From: Pterobdella sp. o SKG-2022 | Taxonomy: Eukaryota > Annelida > Clitellata > Hirudinida > Piscicolidae | Assembly (NCBI GenBank): GCA_964035795.1 | Contig: OZ038321.1 | Coordinates: 20,164,283-20,228,282, forward strand | Length of the DNA stretch: 64,000 bases | Reading direction: 5' to 3' | Part shown: positions 24,183 through 35,823 of the stretch, piece after piece | Layout of the letters: every line of letters starts with the position of its first letter | Position numbering within the stretch: position 1 is the stretch's first letter | Program-made: the position numbers and the translations under genes | The notes under the pieces: model-generated | Told to the model about the DNA's origin: nothing | The model's input: only the letters and a program-made list of their open reading frames with translations | The model's database searches: none

Positions 24183-26118
24183 ATGTTGAGTTTTATTTTT
24201 TGTGTATTTCTATTAAAATATAGGCAATAATCATCATTGGTCGATTGGTTAATTTTCTAAGCTTGAAACGGCTATGATTGTCATGCATTTACAGTTGCTT
24301 CAAAAAGTTTTAATGATTTTCTGTATCCTTACTATTCGGGAAAAATTTTATATTGAGCTTTTATAACTGCTATTTACTTTTGCTTCTGTTGTGGATGGCA
24401 TTAAACTATTTGTAGCCACAACTTTAATACCTTAGTTCAAACTTATAAACTTCAAATGTTTGACATTTTCATAAAATTTAATTTTTAATTTCTAGAAGAA
24501 TTTAATTTTGAAAATTCATCTTTTTTGAGGCTTTTGAGAGTTTAAAGGACAGAAACTTTAGTGAGTCTTTTGCATATTAAAAAAACTTATTTGAATAATT
24601 CAAAGAATAACTCGCAAGTTTATATAAGTTTAATATTTTTTCTTATTATCCAACAACGCTTAATAAAATTTTTAATGAAAATTATTGTATAATTTTTTTT
24701 TATGTCAAAGTTCAAGTTGTTATTTTAGTAAGCTTCACTGTATGTTTCAAAAATATGTTTTCAGAAATTTGACCATTCTGTTTTTGTTGGCTTAAATTTA
24801 TTTCTTGCATAGTTCACAAAAGTAAAAAACTGAAAGAAATTAGATAACTAGAGCAAAATTTTTTTTCCAATTATAAGTGAAACATGTGACTACTAGAATA
24901 AGAATTAAAAAACTTGAAAAAATATAAATTTTTGTTGAAATTACATGTTTTTAAAATCATAAAGCATAAGTAACTTGGAAAAAAATTGCTAAAGTCAGTT
25001 GAGAAGTTATATAATATTCAAAAATGCATTTACATCAGCATTAAATACAGTTTGTTCAAAAAAGCATTTTATACTTAATGTTTATTAAGGTATATATTAA
25101 GTTTTAGAAATTTCCACACTGAGTGATCGTTTTTTTTTGCATTATATTTTATACTCATAAGTTTATTTATTATTCATGCTGCACGCTTTATTTTAAGACG
25201 ACCTGTATCAGAGGCGCTTTATAAAACGTTTAATGAATATTAAATTCATTTTTAGACGAATTTTTTATTTTTTAAGGAAAAAAAGTTTAAATTGGAAGTT
25301 CCATGAAAAAGACAAAAAATTATACGTTTAATTTAAATAATTTTTTACTCAAAATAATTTTATTTTTCAAAAACTTAATATCGGGTTAAAGTATTTCAAA
25401 CTAACATTGAATTCATGGGAAAAATTTTTTTAATAACCAATATTTATATTTCCAATTGTTTAAAATACATTGGCTTAATTTTGATTTTTTATGAAAATCT
25501 TAGTTTTGAATTATTCAACGTGCTTTGGAGTTATCCCATAAATTCTTCTAATTGTAACTTTTAGTTAAATTAACTAGAAAGTTAAATTGTGGTTTGGGTC
25601 ATTATCTTCAGTGAAACATCGTCTTTGGCTTACACTTGAAAAGCATTTAAACTCATTTAAAAGATTTTTTTGTTTGATTTTAGAACAAAAGTATTCAAAT
25701 TTAAACAAAAAGCGGCAGTTAAACACCATCTTGATGTGAAATACTAAAAATAAATTATTGTTGTGATTTTGAATTTTATCATTTATTTTCTTGATTTTTT
25801 TTCACTATATTCCAGTAATAAGTTTACAATTTTCAAATTTCCTCGAAGACATTGTGCTTAGCGGACATGCGTGTCCAATTTCAGATGGTTTATTGTGATA
25901 TTTTATCAAAACTTTATAACCAACTTTTAATCTTTATTTTATTTTTATTTGACTAAAATCTTATTCAAAAAAAGTGAGAAATTGAGATCAAGAAAATCCA
26001 TGTCTAAAACAATCTTTGAGAATAATTTTAAGGATTCAACGCTTTAAAACTAAAAGTGCACTCAAAAATGTTAATTTGGGGCTTGTGCTAAAATTTTCTT
26101 ATAAAAAGGTTCAAAATA
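24183..26118. other. intergenic, AT-rich, no gene seen
   Basis: Nearly 2 kb of AT-rich DNA between two plus-strand genes. No ORF with a recognisable family, no obvious repeat and no splice-compatible exon was seen. It presumably holds the ZCCHC4 promoter at its right end. Confidence 0.45.
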
Positions 26119-27369
26119 ATGACGACAACAAAAGTGATAATGAATGATGACATTATAAAAGTGGCGCCACACTGCTCTCATGGTCCTACAATTTTATTTG
26201 AGCAACATGTTAAGAATAAACATCACAAGTATTATGCTTGCTCAGCCAACAGAGATCGTAAATGTAGCTTTCGTCAACCATTTGAAAAAGACAAAATTTC
26301 AACCTCTAAAAAATCTTGTAAAACAAAGAAATATGTAAATTATAAGTCTTTTTGTGAACAAATGAATGACATGAAAAAGTTGAAGGAGAAAGATAGACGT
26401 TTTTGCCAAAGTTGTGGAATAGTCGTTGAAAAAAACAGCAAACATAAAAACCATAATGTAAAAGTTGGTATTAAGGATGAAGATTTTAACCATATTTATT
26501 CCCTTATAGATCCTATAAGTGATAATAAGACAAAAGCTCAATATGCTTTTTGTGATTCTTCAATAAATCTTATAAATGAAGTTCTTCTGAATGCAAGTGT
26601 GAAAGGAATTATTTGTGTTGGCACTCCAAATATTCATGAAAAATTAAAAAAAGACTCAAAATTAAATAGTTTTCTGCTCGACATCGATGAGAGAATAATA
26701 AATCTTTCTAAATATGTCTACCCAGATTCAGCAGCCCACTACAACATGTTCAACCATCACTTTTTTGATGCTGCTTCAAAAGATAACTATAAAAGGTTCA
26801 TAAGTGATTTTGAAGCAGATGATCTCGCCATTTTAGTTGATCCCCCATTTGGTGGTCTAGTACAGCTGCTCATGTACTCTTTAAATTGCATCTCTAGGGA
26901 TGTTTCTGGTCATTGCTATAAAGGATGCTTTGTCAAGACTTTCATCATAGCACCTTATTTTTTAGAAAAAAAAATTTGTAAATCTGGGAATGAATATGTT
27001 GAAAATGAAAACTTGTTTGAGAACAAGTTTCATATGGTTGATTGTCAAATTGATTACAAAAACCACAAAAGACTGAAGAAACGTACAACTACAGATGAAA
27101 CCTCATCAATAGTTCGTCTGTTCACAAACGTAGCACCAAGCAAAATCAAGTTACCATTGAATGAAGGTTACAAGTACTGCAAAGAATGTCAAAGATACGT
27201 GAACAAATTGAACAAGCATTGTTTCAAATGTGCAGCATGTACTACAAAGGTTGGTGCTACTTATAAGCACTGTGACAAGTGTCAGACCTGCGTCAAACCC
27301 ACCTGGTCACACTGCGAAATAAAAGGCGTTTGTGTGTTGCAGACATCAAATTCAAAAAGAAAACATTGA
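26119..27369 (+). CDS. ZCCHC4: ZCCHC4-like rRNA N6-adenosine methyltransferase
   Basis: Intronless 416-codon gene. ZCCHC4 methylates one adenosine of 28S rRNA (m6A) in the nucleus/nucleolus using S-adenosylmethionine. Seen here: an N-terminal GRF-type zinc region (APHCSHGPTILFEQ near residue 16 and YYACS...RKCSF near 38-51), a Cys/His pair RRFCQSCGIV near 95, and a Rossmann-like segment (KGIICVGTPNIHEKL). The catalytic DPPF motif is at residues 241-244 in LVDPPFGGLVQLL. A Cys/His-rich ribbon at about 352-407 ends KPTWSHCEIKGVC. Human ZCCHC4 is about 100 residues longer and, as I recall it, carries a CCHC knuckle after this ribbon; here the protein stops about a dozen residues beyond the ribbon, so the knuckle appears absent. 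The lack of introns contrasts with most neighbours and could reflect an old retrocopy. Confidence 0.88.
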   Translation: MTTTKVIMNDDIIKVAPHCSHGPTILFEQHVKNKHHKYYACSANRDRKCSFRQPFEKDKISTSKKSCKTKKYVNYKSFCEQMNDMKKLKEKDRRFCQSCGIVVEKNSKHKNHNVKVGIKDEDFNHIYSLIDPISDNKTKAQYAFCDSSINLINEVLLNASVKGIICVGTPNIHEKLKKDSKLNSFLLDIDERIINLSKYVYPDSAAHYNMFNHHFFDAASKDNYKRFISDFEADDLAILVDPPFGGLVQLLMYSLNCISRDVSGHCYKGCFVKTFIIAPYFLEKKICKSGNEYVENENLFENKFHMVDCQIDYKNHKRLKKRTTTDETSSIVRLFTNVAPSKIKLPLNEGYKYCKECQRYVNKLNKHCFKCAACTTKVGATYKHCDKCQTCVKPTWSHCEIKGVCVLQTSNSKRKH

Positions 27370-27639
27370 ACAATTTGCATTTCAGTATTATAAAATGTTA
27401 TATTTCTTTCATAATTCGGTTTGAAGCTACAAATATATTTCAATCTAGTGATTTTTGAAAGTAAAAATGTGTGATTAATGGAGAAATAAGAGAGAAATGA
27501 CGGCTTTTCATCCAGTATTTGGAAACTTTCTTTTCACGATATGTACATTTTCTAGCAGATCAACTGTCCACTCTTGTTTGTTGGCGATTGTGTGTGATGC
27601 TGTTTTTTTGTTGTTTAAATTTAAATATTTTCGTTTTTT

Positions 27640-28100
27640 TTTGTTCCATTTCCGAATCGGATTATTTCTGTTCTCCTTTATGTTTTTTTTTCGTTTTTGT
27701 TTGTTTTTTTGTTTTTGTTTGTTTATTTATTTGTTTGTTTTGTTTTTTTTGTTCCATTTCCGAATCGGATTATTTCTGTTCTCCTTTATGTTTTTTTTTC
27801 GTTTTTGTTTGTTTTTTTTGTTTTTGTTTGTTTTTTTGTTTTTGTTTGTTTATTTATTTGTTTGTTTTGTTTTTTTTGTTCCATTTCCGAATCGGATTAT
27901 TTCTGTTCTCCTTTATGTTTTTTTTTCGTTTTTGTTTGTTTTTTTTGTTTTTGTTTGTTTATTTATTTGTTTGTTTTGTTTTTTTGTTTGTTTGTTTGTT
28001 TGTTTGTTTGTTTGTTTGTTTGTTTGTTTGTTTGTTTGTTTGTTTGTTTGTTTGTTTGTTTGTTTGTTTGTTTGTTTGTTTGTTTGTTTGTTTGTTTGTT
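27640..28100. repeat. compound minisatellite plus (TTTG)n
   Basis: Three units of about 108-128 bp begin with the block GTTCCATTTCCGAATCGGAT at 27642, 27750 and 27878. Each is followed by T-rich and TTTG-rich filler, and the array passes into about 29 uninterrupted TTTG units up to 28100. Long ORFs across it (Phe/Leu/Val/Cys runs in several frames) are artefacts of the repeat. It lies 270 bp downstream of ZCCHC4. Confidence 0.9.
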
Positions 28101-29879
28101 ATATCGTAGTGGACCATCAAATGAAAGTTATTCAAAGTTGAAGTCGATGAGAAGTAATTTAAAATGTTGCTTGTTTGGAAAGAGCATAAGTGAATTAAGT
28201 TTTGGAGTCGTTGAACACGTTATAATTACTAGACATAAACTTTCGGAACCTAAAACAATTTGTATTATTTCTCTTTCTTTTTTGGTTCTTTCGTTAGATA
28301 CTTTAGTTTAGATACCGCTGTGTACTGGAATTTGATTGTATTTTTCAACAACTGCGCCTTTTCATAATGTTTTTAATAAGTGTGAAATTTCAGTTTTTTA
28401 TTGTTCTTCCTATTAAATGGTTTATTGTAGAGCAGCTCAAAGGCTTTTAAATTTAAATATTGTTATTCATTTAGTGATTGGCTATTTGCTTATTGCACAA
28501 TCAAGTGATTACACAATTAGCTTTTTAGCACTAAATTCCACATGTATCTAAATTGCCTTTAAACATGTCATTGATTTAAGCCACACTAAATAATTTCGCC
28601 TGAATGTCTGGTTTTATGAACTGGTAATTTCATCTACAATGCTTGGTTGAAATTGGGACTTGTAATTCTAGGTTTGTTCTTTTATACCAACCATGCGTAT
28701 ATTTTTAGATGCTTTTATAACCTTTGCATCTCTTTATCTGAGGTTGTCTCCTTTTTGCACCATTTAATTTTTGATGGGGTTTGTAATTTTTACCAACTTC
28801 CCTTTTTTTCATTACATTTCATGATTACCATTTATATACTTCTATGATGGTCTATAGCAAATATCAATAATCTCTTTGAAATATTAATAAATGATTTAGT
28901 AAGTATCAGCATGTAAAAATCACTTTTAAAAAACTTTTCAAACCATCTCTTTCATAGTTGAACTTCGTTTGAAAGAATATTCTCAATTTTGAATTTCAAG
29001 ATCTAAAATCTATTTGATAAATTATCAATTTTTATATCGCTTGGAGAAAACACAGGTTTCGAAAATGTATTCATTTAATGATTTTTTAAAGCAATATTCA
29101 TTTTATTTTTGTTTGGAAATCGTTGGAATCTTGAGTTTTAGAATAAAACTAACTTTATTTTCAATTATTCATTGAAAACCCTTGATTTGAAGCATTTTTA
29201 AAAAACATTATCCACTTCTTTGGAAGACTTTTGTCACTTGTAAGTTATGGCCAAACAATGGGTTTGAAGAGATCAATTATCTTCATAGATTACCTGTTTC
29301 AAACGCGGTCAGATTGCTGCCTTGAAAAAACTATTTGTTGTTAAAATGACATTTGAATAGTCAAAAGCTTTTGCCACCAAACAGTCGATATAAAAAACTG
29401 TAAGTTTTTTTATTCTAATGCTCAATTTCGAATCAAACGAAAATTATCCGTCAGAAAAATAGTTTATTTCGTACAAAGAATCCAAAACACCTGATTATTT
29501 GAGCATTAAAAAAAACCTATTTTGGTGTTAAAAATTTTTATTGTTTTTGAATGCGCCTTGAAATGAATACAAATCGAGTTGTTTTATTGTAGGATAACCC
29601 AGGCATACTAGTTGGGGAATTTAAAAAACAAAAATCTTATAAACGCTACTAACACAATAAATTTTTGGAACAAAGTACCAAGAGTGTCAAAACGTATAAG
29701 ACTTGTTCAAAGCCGTACAAAGAAGTATACAAATATTAAAATAATTTTGACACAACAGCTTTTCATACAATTTGGCCTTTATTATGAAACAAAAACAATT
29801 TATTGACAGCACGGATTTAAAAACTCAATATGATAGTGGAAAAACGACTCAAATTAAACCAGAAAACGTGAAATTATAA
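28101..29879. other. intergenic, no gene seen
   Basis: About 1.8 kb of AT-rich DNA between the TTTG repeat and the CNOT6 stop codon. Only short unrelated ORFs were seen. It contains the convergent 3' ends of ZCCHC4 and CNOT6. Confidence 0.45.
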
Positions 29880-32800
29880 TCATAGGTTTTCTGCATCAAC
29901 AGAAGCAGGGTGGCTGTTTTGTTCAGGGATGGACGATAAACAAAACTTGGTGAGTTCAAGCTGGGTGATAAGGGAGATATGGTCGGAGGGAATTTGAGGA
30001 TGAGGGCAACCGTGCACATTGTTGTCGGTGAACCACTTAGAATCAGGCGGGCCCAAAACTCCCAAACACCTGATGAGGTTCTTGGTGAAAAAGATGTAGT
30101 CGATCACTGCTTTGAAATCGTATCTGCACGGTGGTTTGATGAGTGATTTATTGAATAAACAAATCAAATTTAAATGCATCTAAAAAACATAAAATAATTA
30201 CGTTTATTCCATAAAACAAACACTATTGGGAACACATACATTTATCTTTGGAAAGGTCTAGTTATCTATGAGCATAAAATACATCCAACCAACTCATATT
30301 TTTAAAAAATTTATATAACTATTAAACTAACGTGTAGTTGGTGTAAGGCATATTCTCCTTATTGTAGGCGAGATCAAGTGACAACTGGTGTGAATAGACA
30401 CCTTTGGTATTTGAATGACTGAGTTTTTTAAGACAATTTTTGTAACCGATATCTTTGAAGTCACTATGGTTGGCACTAACGTTACCCGACCTTAGAAACT
30501 CGATCACCCCAGAATCAGGCTTCGAATTCAAATCTCCACACATTACAAGTGGAATGCTGTTGCCGGAGATTTTGTGGTCAGGCAGGTCTGGTCGCAAGTG
30601 TTTGGCCGAGGATATTGCAATATCATTGAGTTTATGCATCAGCATCATTGCCTGAATCAGTTTGACATCTGAATACTCAGGGTCCCAATGCACGTGACAG
30701 TTGGCAACCATGAGAGGCTGAGTGCTTGAGAAGTTGCCCGTAGGAGGTGTTCCTGTGTGGAAACATCATTCATTCATGTTATATTTATTTTTACAAAATT
30801 TAAAAAAAAAATCTGAACATATTCCTAAATAAAATATTATAGAGATCATTTAAAAGAATATTTCGCAGATACAATACAAATAAGAAACTGAATAACTGAA
30901 TCAGTCTAACAAACATCACCCACCCCGAGGCCACACAGCAGAGGTGGTTTGAAAGAGAACAGCAAGCGCAATATTATCTTTTGTCATGACTCTGTTGATC
31001 ATATCGTGAGACCCACTAGCGACTTTGATGGCTAACTGGTTAAACTCTATCAGATGCTCTTTTACTAGGGTGAACCTAAGGTCGATATATGAAAATCAGT
31101 GATATTAAAATGAAAACTGAAAATATTAAAGCCTCCTTAAACATGCCGTATAATAATATCTGACAGAAAAATAATTTTCAAAATATAGAAAACAGTAGCT
31201 AACTTATTGTTTTTATAGAAGATAGCACACCCATCAACGTGTTTTCGTTTGGCATCCTGCATGGTCCTGGCTCGAGATTTGGGAGCAAAAACGCTTAAAT
31301 ACCCATCTTTTTTAAGTTCAGGCTGGAAGAAGTGGTAGAACTGATCCGTCTCCACCTCTTGTAGGCATATTATATCGGCCTGATAGCGCCTCAACTCTCC
31401 CAGTATGGTTTTCTTCCTGTAGTCCCATTTGAGTGCCCATTGAGGGCAATAGCCATAACACTGGCGAGAACAATTCTTCTCACATAAAACATTGTAACAC
31501 ATAACGGTAAAAACTGTGGGTGTACAATTATTCTATATTTTTTTTATTTTAAAAATGTTTTAAATTACAAGCATACAATTTCATTATTTAAAATCAAAAA
31601 AAACCTTTGAAATAAGTTTATTATACGACGTCAAATACCTGCAGGCTTAGGATTCTCACATTCATTCAAATGCAGCCAGGGTCTTTCCGGGAGCACTGAG
31701 CACTGAGCTGTTATCATATTATTATAGAATTTATATTATTAAAAAATTAAATTAAAATTAAAGAAAATTATTACATAAATTGAAACATATGCGGACTATT
31801 AATGTTGTGATTAGTCATACTATATTTAAGTCATGGAAGCGATTGTTATACGTTATGGTTAATTCAATGAATTTTATTTAACATAAAACCTAACTTCAAA
31901 GTATGCAAATTTTTTAAAAACACGTCCATTAAGAATTCACGCAAAAATCTTTAGTAAGTACATTTTCATATTAGGCCATTAGCAGCTCGATTGTTATTGA
32001 TATCAATGACTCACTAGGGAGATGGTCGAAAAGGAAGCTGAGAAGTTTTTGTGTACCATTGGCTTCACTGAAGATGCTCAAGTACTTGTGGGGCAGAGGG
32101 TTGCCTTTGAGGCCTGAAAATAATTAATGATATTAAAGATAAATTCTTGATGAAGATATGACAGTAGTAAATGATAATTAATTTTTTAGATTTATATTAT
32201 TATTTCATAATGAGGAAAATTAGATACATTAGAAGTTTAACAAAAAATAAAACTTTCGATTCTCTTGTTTCGTAGCTTAAAACAAATATTTGTTTGGTAC
32301 AAAAATAAAATGAAATTATATTATTTATAATATGGTACTTCATAAGTTTGACACTTGTATTTTTTATACAAATTGGATCTGCTGAGCATCGACGTTTAAC
32401 TACATCTAAATTAGTGCATATAGATAAAGGCTCCTTATTTTTTTATAACCTGGATAGCAGTAAACTCTGGTAGCACTATCGATAACTAATATTCTTGTAG
32501 CTTTTTCATTAATCCTGGTGGATATTTCTAGTTGAAAATTACAAAGTGAAGTGCTCAAGTTTAAGAAAAGCGGATTTTGAATTCCAATAATTTTGAATTG
32601 AATAATAGCTTGAATGGTAGTCTATAAGAATTTGCCCCAATTAAAGTAGATTATTTGAAATTTACGAAATTTTAGCATCAATAGGCTAAACCAACTGCTG
32701 TCAACTCCAATTACTGAGACATTTACAGCAGCATAATATAATATCGTTAATATAAATCAACAATTATTCGATTATACCGTTTCAAGTGTCCCAAATAACT

Positions 32801-35069
32801 GAAATAAACAGCAGTCAGCCCAGATAATTGGTACTACTCATCTGAATATCTTAAGTAAACCATTATACAAAGTTTGTATAAGACTGCCAATTCCAAGCTA
32901 ACTTTCAACTTGAAAGAAATTATCAGAGTTCAAGCAAGACTTAATCTTTGTATATCAAAAAATCAAGAATTTTGGATTGGTTGAATTAGAAGTTTTTGAT
33001 CTAAGTAACAGATTAAGAGTCCCAATCGCTTTCCATAACAATGCATTATTATATAATTTTTTATCAATCATATAATTAATTATCTTAAATAAACATTATC
33101 TAAATTTTTTTAGCACAAGGTTTCACTCTGAACTGTAAAGATTAATCTTAATAATTCTCAATCTTCATCCATGGCATATTATGCTGCTGTATATCCCAAA
33201 AACCGAGGTAGAAGGCAGTGAGCATACCTCCTCTATTTGAAGAGAATGATATGATGATGAAAAAAAAAACCAATTCTTTATCTCGAAATCAATTCTTTAT
33301 ATAAAGAAAAAATGAAAATTATAAAAATGTACATCTTCTGTTTCCATGTTTGAATGATTTTTTTTCATTGGCAACTAGGTTCAGACAGAAGCAAAATATC
33401 CGTCTGTCAATAACTGCAACCAAGGTCTGTAAAACTGGTTATAACAAAAAAGCAGCCTGTAATTCCAGGTGCTGAGATGATCATGGTTAAAAAGTACATT
33501 ATAGCTCAAACTGATAAGAGTATATTAACTCTTAATAACACCTTCCTGGAGAAGAAAACATGATATTAATTTTCAAGGAAGATCAATACATGAAACACTT
33601 TCCTATCACTCAGTGCTTGTTAAAAATCAAATATGTAGCCAACACACCGCAGATTAGACGCTAACTGTCGAACAAGGGATCAAAACCAGTATTTGGAGAA
33701 AATTACTCTAATGTACTACCTACTGAGAAAATTGCCAATGAAGACTTCTTATATTTCTTATTATAGTTTTGCAATATAAACAAGAAAATAAAATTCATAA
33801 GCCATAACTAACTAAATAAGTTTTTATACAATGAGTGAAACTAATTGAAAAAAGCAAATGAAATTTCTGAAAAATTTTTTGTAAATAAACTATCATAGAT
33901 AAAACCAATTGATGTACTCACCTAGCTTCTTGAGCTGGAAGAGTTTTCCTATTTCAAATGGCAGACTTTTAAGACAGTTATTATCCAAAAAGAGCTCCCT
34001 CAACTCAATTATATTCCCTATATCTTCAGGAAGTGTTTGTAACCGATTCCCTCTCAAATCTAGCACCCATAGATTCTTCAAAGAAACAATTTGACTTGAG
34101 AGAGATGTGAGGTTGTTGTTGCTTAGATTGAGTTTTGTTAAGTGCACAAAGGTCCATAAAGTGGGACTAAGGTTGCATATTGCTCCTGTGTTCAAATAGG
34201 TCAGTAATGTAAATTTTTGGAGCCAACAAATTATGAACAAATAATTTTGATTAAATAAAATATAGTATTGTCAAACAGTTATCTATGTGAATATAATTTT
34301 AGAACACTAGTAAGTTTATTAAGATACAAAGCTTTTCATTAACAACATAAAATTTTCAAGTGTGAGAAACCATTATATCAATAAAACGGTTTCTCATACT
34401 TGAAAATGTTACGTTGTTAACGAAAAGCTTCGTATCTTAATAAACTTACTAGTGTTCTGTAATTATATTCATTTTACGGTTTGGCTTTTGAAAAAATCAT
34501 TAAGTTATCTACATCATGGCTGAAAATAAAAAATTGCAATTAACAACCAATGTGGAATGTATCATAATTATGATAACCAAAGATATAGTTATCCAGAAAT
34601 TACAAAAATGCAGGCCCTACTCACAAAAGTTAATTATGACAGCCTGAATCATTATTTAAAAAAAAAGTGTATGTGGAATTGCCAGTTTTCGATGTAACAG
34701 AAGAATCGTAATTAGCTTAATTTTCAAATGTCACAGATGATCAACAAAAAACATATTTAAATCATAAAAATGCTGAATAGATATATATAATTTATTATAT
34801 AAAACACATATTTGAGCCTCTCTGTATTAGCATAGATAAGATGAACAAAAATTCTTTAATCAATAATTCATTACTCCTGTAATTAATTTTTAATGTAGTC
34901 ACTAACATTATAGAAATGATGTTCGAAAAATATAAATTTGATAAAAAAAGATATAAAACAGCACTACAACTGATAAACTGGATGCAATATAATGTTGTAG
35001 CAAAGACATGATTATGAACAACCTGTTAACTCAAGTTCAGTCCATTGGCTTTGGTTTTGGTATGAATTG
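29880..35069 (-). CDS. CNOT6: CCR4-NOT deadenylase catalytic subunit CNOT6/CCR4
   Basis: 3'-to-5' poly(A) exonuclease of the cytoplasmic CCR4-NOT complex. Minus-strand exons in phase: about 35069-35023 (QWTELELTG), 34185-33922, 32113-32015, 31707-31639, 31513-31204, 31075-30924, 30752-30332 and 30123-29880 (stop). The leucine-rich repeats that bind CAF1 fill the second exon (LTKLNLSNNNLTSL, LWVLDLRGNRLQTLPEDIG). The Mg-dependent exonuclease domain follows with its catalytic blocks intact: VMCYNVLCEKN, CLQEVETDQFY, HVHWDPEYSDVKL, MCGDLNSKPDSG, DYIFFTK and IPSDHISL. The N-terminal start is unresolved: an open frame runs back to about 35245, but the first part does not match the family and the acceptor near 35069 is a guess. 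STRAD diverges from it upstream. The intron 33921-32114 is packed with repeats. Confidence 0.92.
32440..33100. repeat. inverted pair of family A repeats in CNOT6 intron
   Basis: One plus-oriented family A copy (about 32440-32750) begins with CCTGGATAGCAGTAAACTCT and ends with AACTGCTGTCAACTCC...GAGACATTTACAGCAGCATA. It is followed by a minus-oriented copy (about 32790-33100) starting with AACAGCAGTCAGCCCAGATA. Further family A-like fragments appear to about 33480. The pair could form a long imperfect hairpin in the CNOT6 pre-mRNA. Confidence 0.6.
34288..34473. repeat. foldback element (palindromic MITE-like), CNOT6 intron
   Basis: Inverted repeat about 186 bp long. The left arm begins with GAATATAATTTTAGAACACT and the right arm ends with its near complement AGTGTTCTGTAATTATATTC. 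The inner parts of the arms (AAAGCTTTTCATTAACAAC and GTTGTTAACGAAAAGCTTCG) also pair, leaving a short AT-rich loop near 34375. Copies of the right arm recur elsewhere in the window (45025-45145). Confidence 0.82.
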
Positions 35070-35245
35070 GTATAGTATGCAGTAAGATAAGATTCAAAGT
35101 TACTCACTAACCCCTTTTTCTCCCAATTCTTTTTTGATGGATTCAAAACTGAAAGTTTAATTAAAAGTGGTTGCCTAAATTTGATGAATAGATCAACGAT
35201 ATTTTTTTGATTTTTTAATGGATTATTCAGAAATGTGAATAACAT

Positions 35246-35823
35246 TTCCCCATCTTGAGATATTTAAAAAATGAATAAATACTGAATTAAGAACCTTTTA
35301 GAGAACTTGAATTGTGCATTTATAAATCGAAAAAAAAAGTAATTATAATTAAATTGTAAGTTTTGAATAGATTCAAAAAAATGAATTTGCAACAGCCAAG
35401 ACAACAAATTTACAATAAGGACAGTAGAAAATAACTAGTATGCAATAACTAATCGTAATAAATAGATATAACTATAATGACAACTTTTGGTTTTTAATAC
35501 ATAATAGATTTCAAAACAATCAAAACACATTGAAACTTTTTTTTATAATTTATAAATTCAATTTAGATAACTAAATTCATAATACTCAAAATTTAAAAAG
35601 CAATGATTTAGAGTTATTTTTTGAAAGATTTTACACTAATACAATAAATCAATAAAATTGTTTCTATAGTTTCAATATACCTTTTTTCAGTGAAAATATA
35701 CCTAAACTAAATTTTGAAATTTCACTTTTAGCTTTTTTTATTTATGTTTAAACGAACATTTGAAACTGATGGTACTTTATTTTATTTTGTAAACTTCAAA
35801 ATTGCGTTTGTAAAGTTTTTCAA
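35246..35823. promoter_or_regulatory. divergent CNOT6/STRAD upstream region
   Basis: About 0.6-0.75 kb separates the 5' part of CNOT6 (minus) from the STRAD start codon (plus), so both promoters must lie here unless distant untranslated exons exist. It is AT-rich with no coding signal. The regulatory role is inferred from gene orientation only. Confidence 0.4.

Noticed and set aside
27497..28311. Long overlapping ORFs rich in Phe, Leu, Val and Cys
   Set aside because: They are open in all three plus frames only because TTTG repeats contain no stop codons. There is no start context, splice logic or family similarity.
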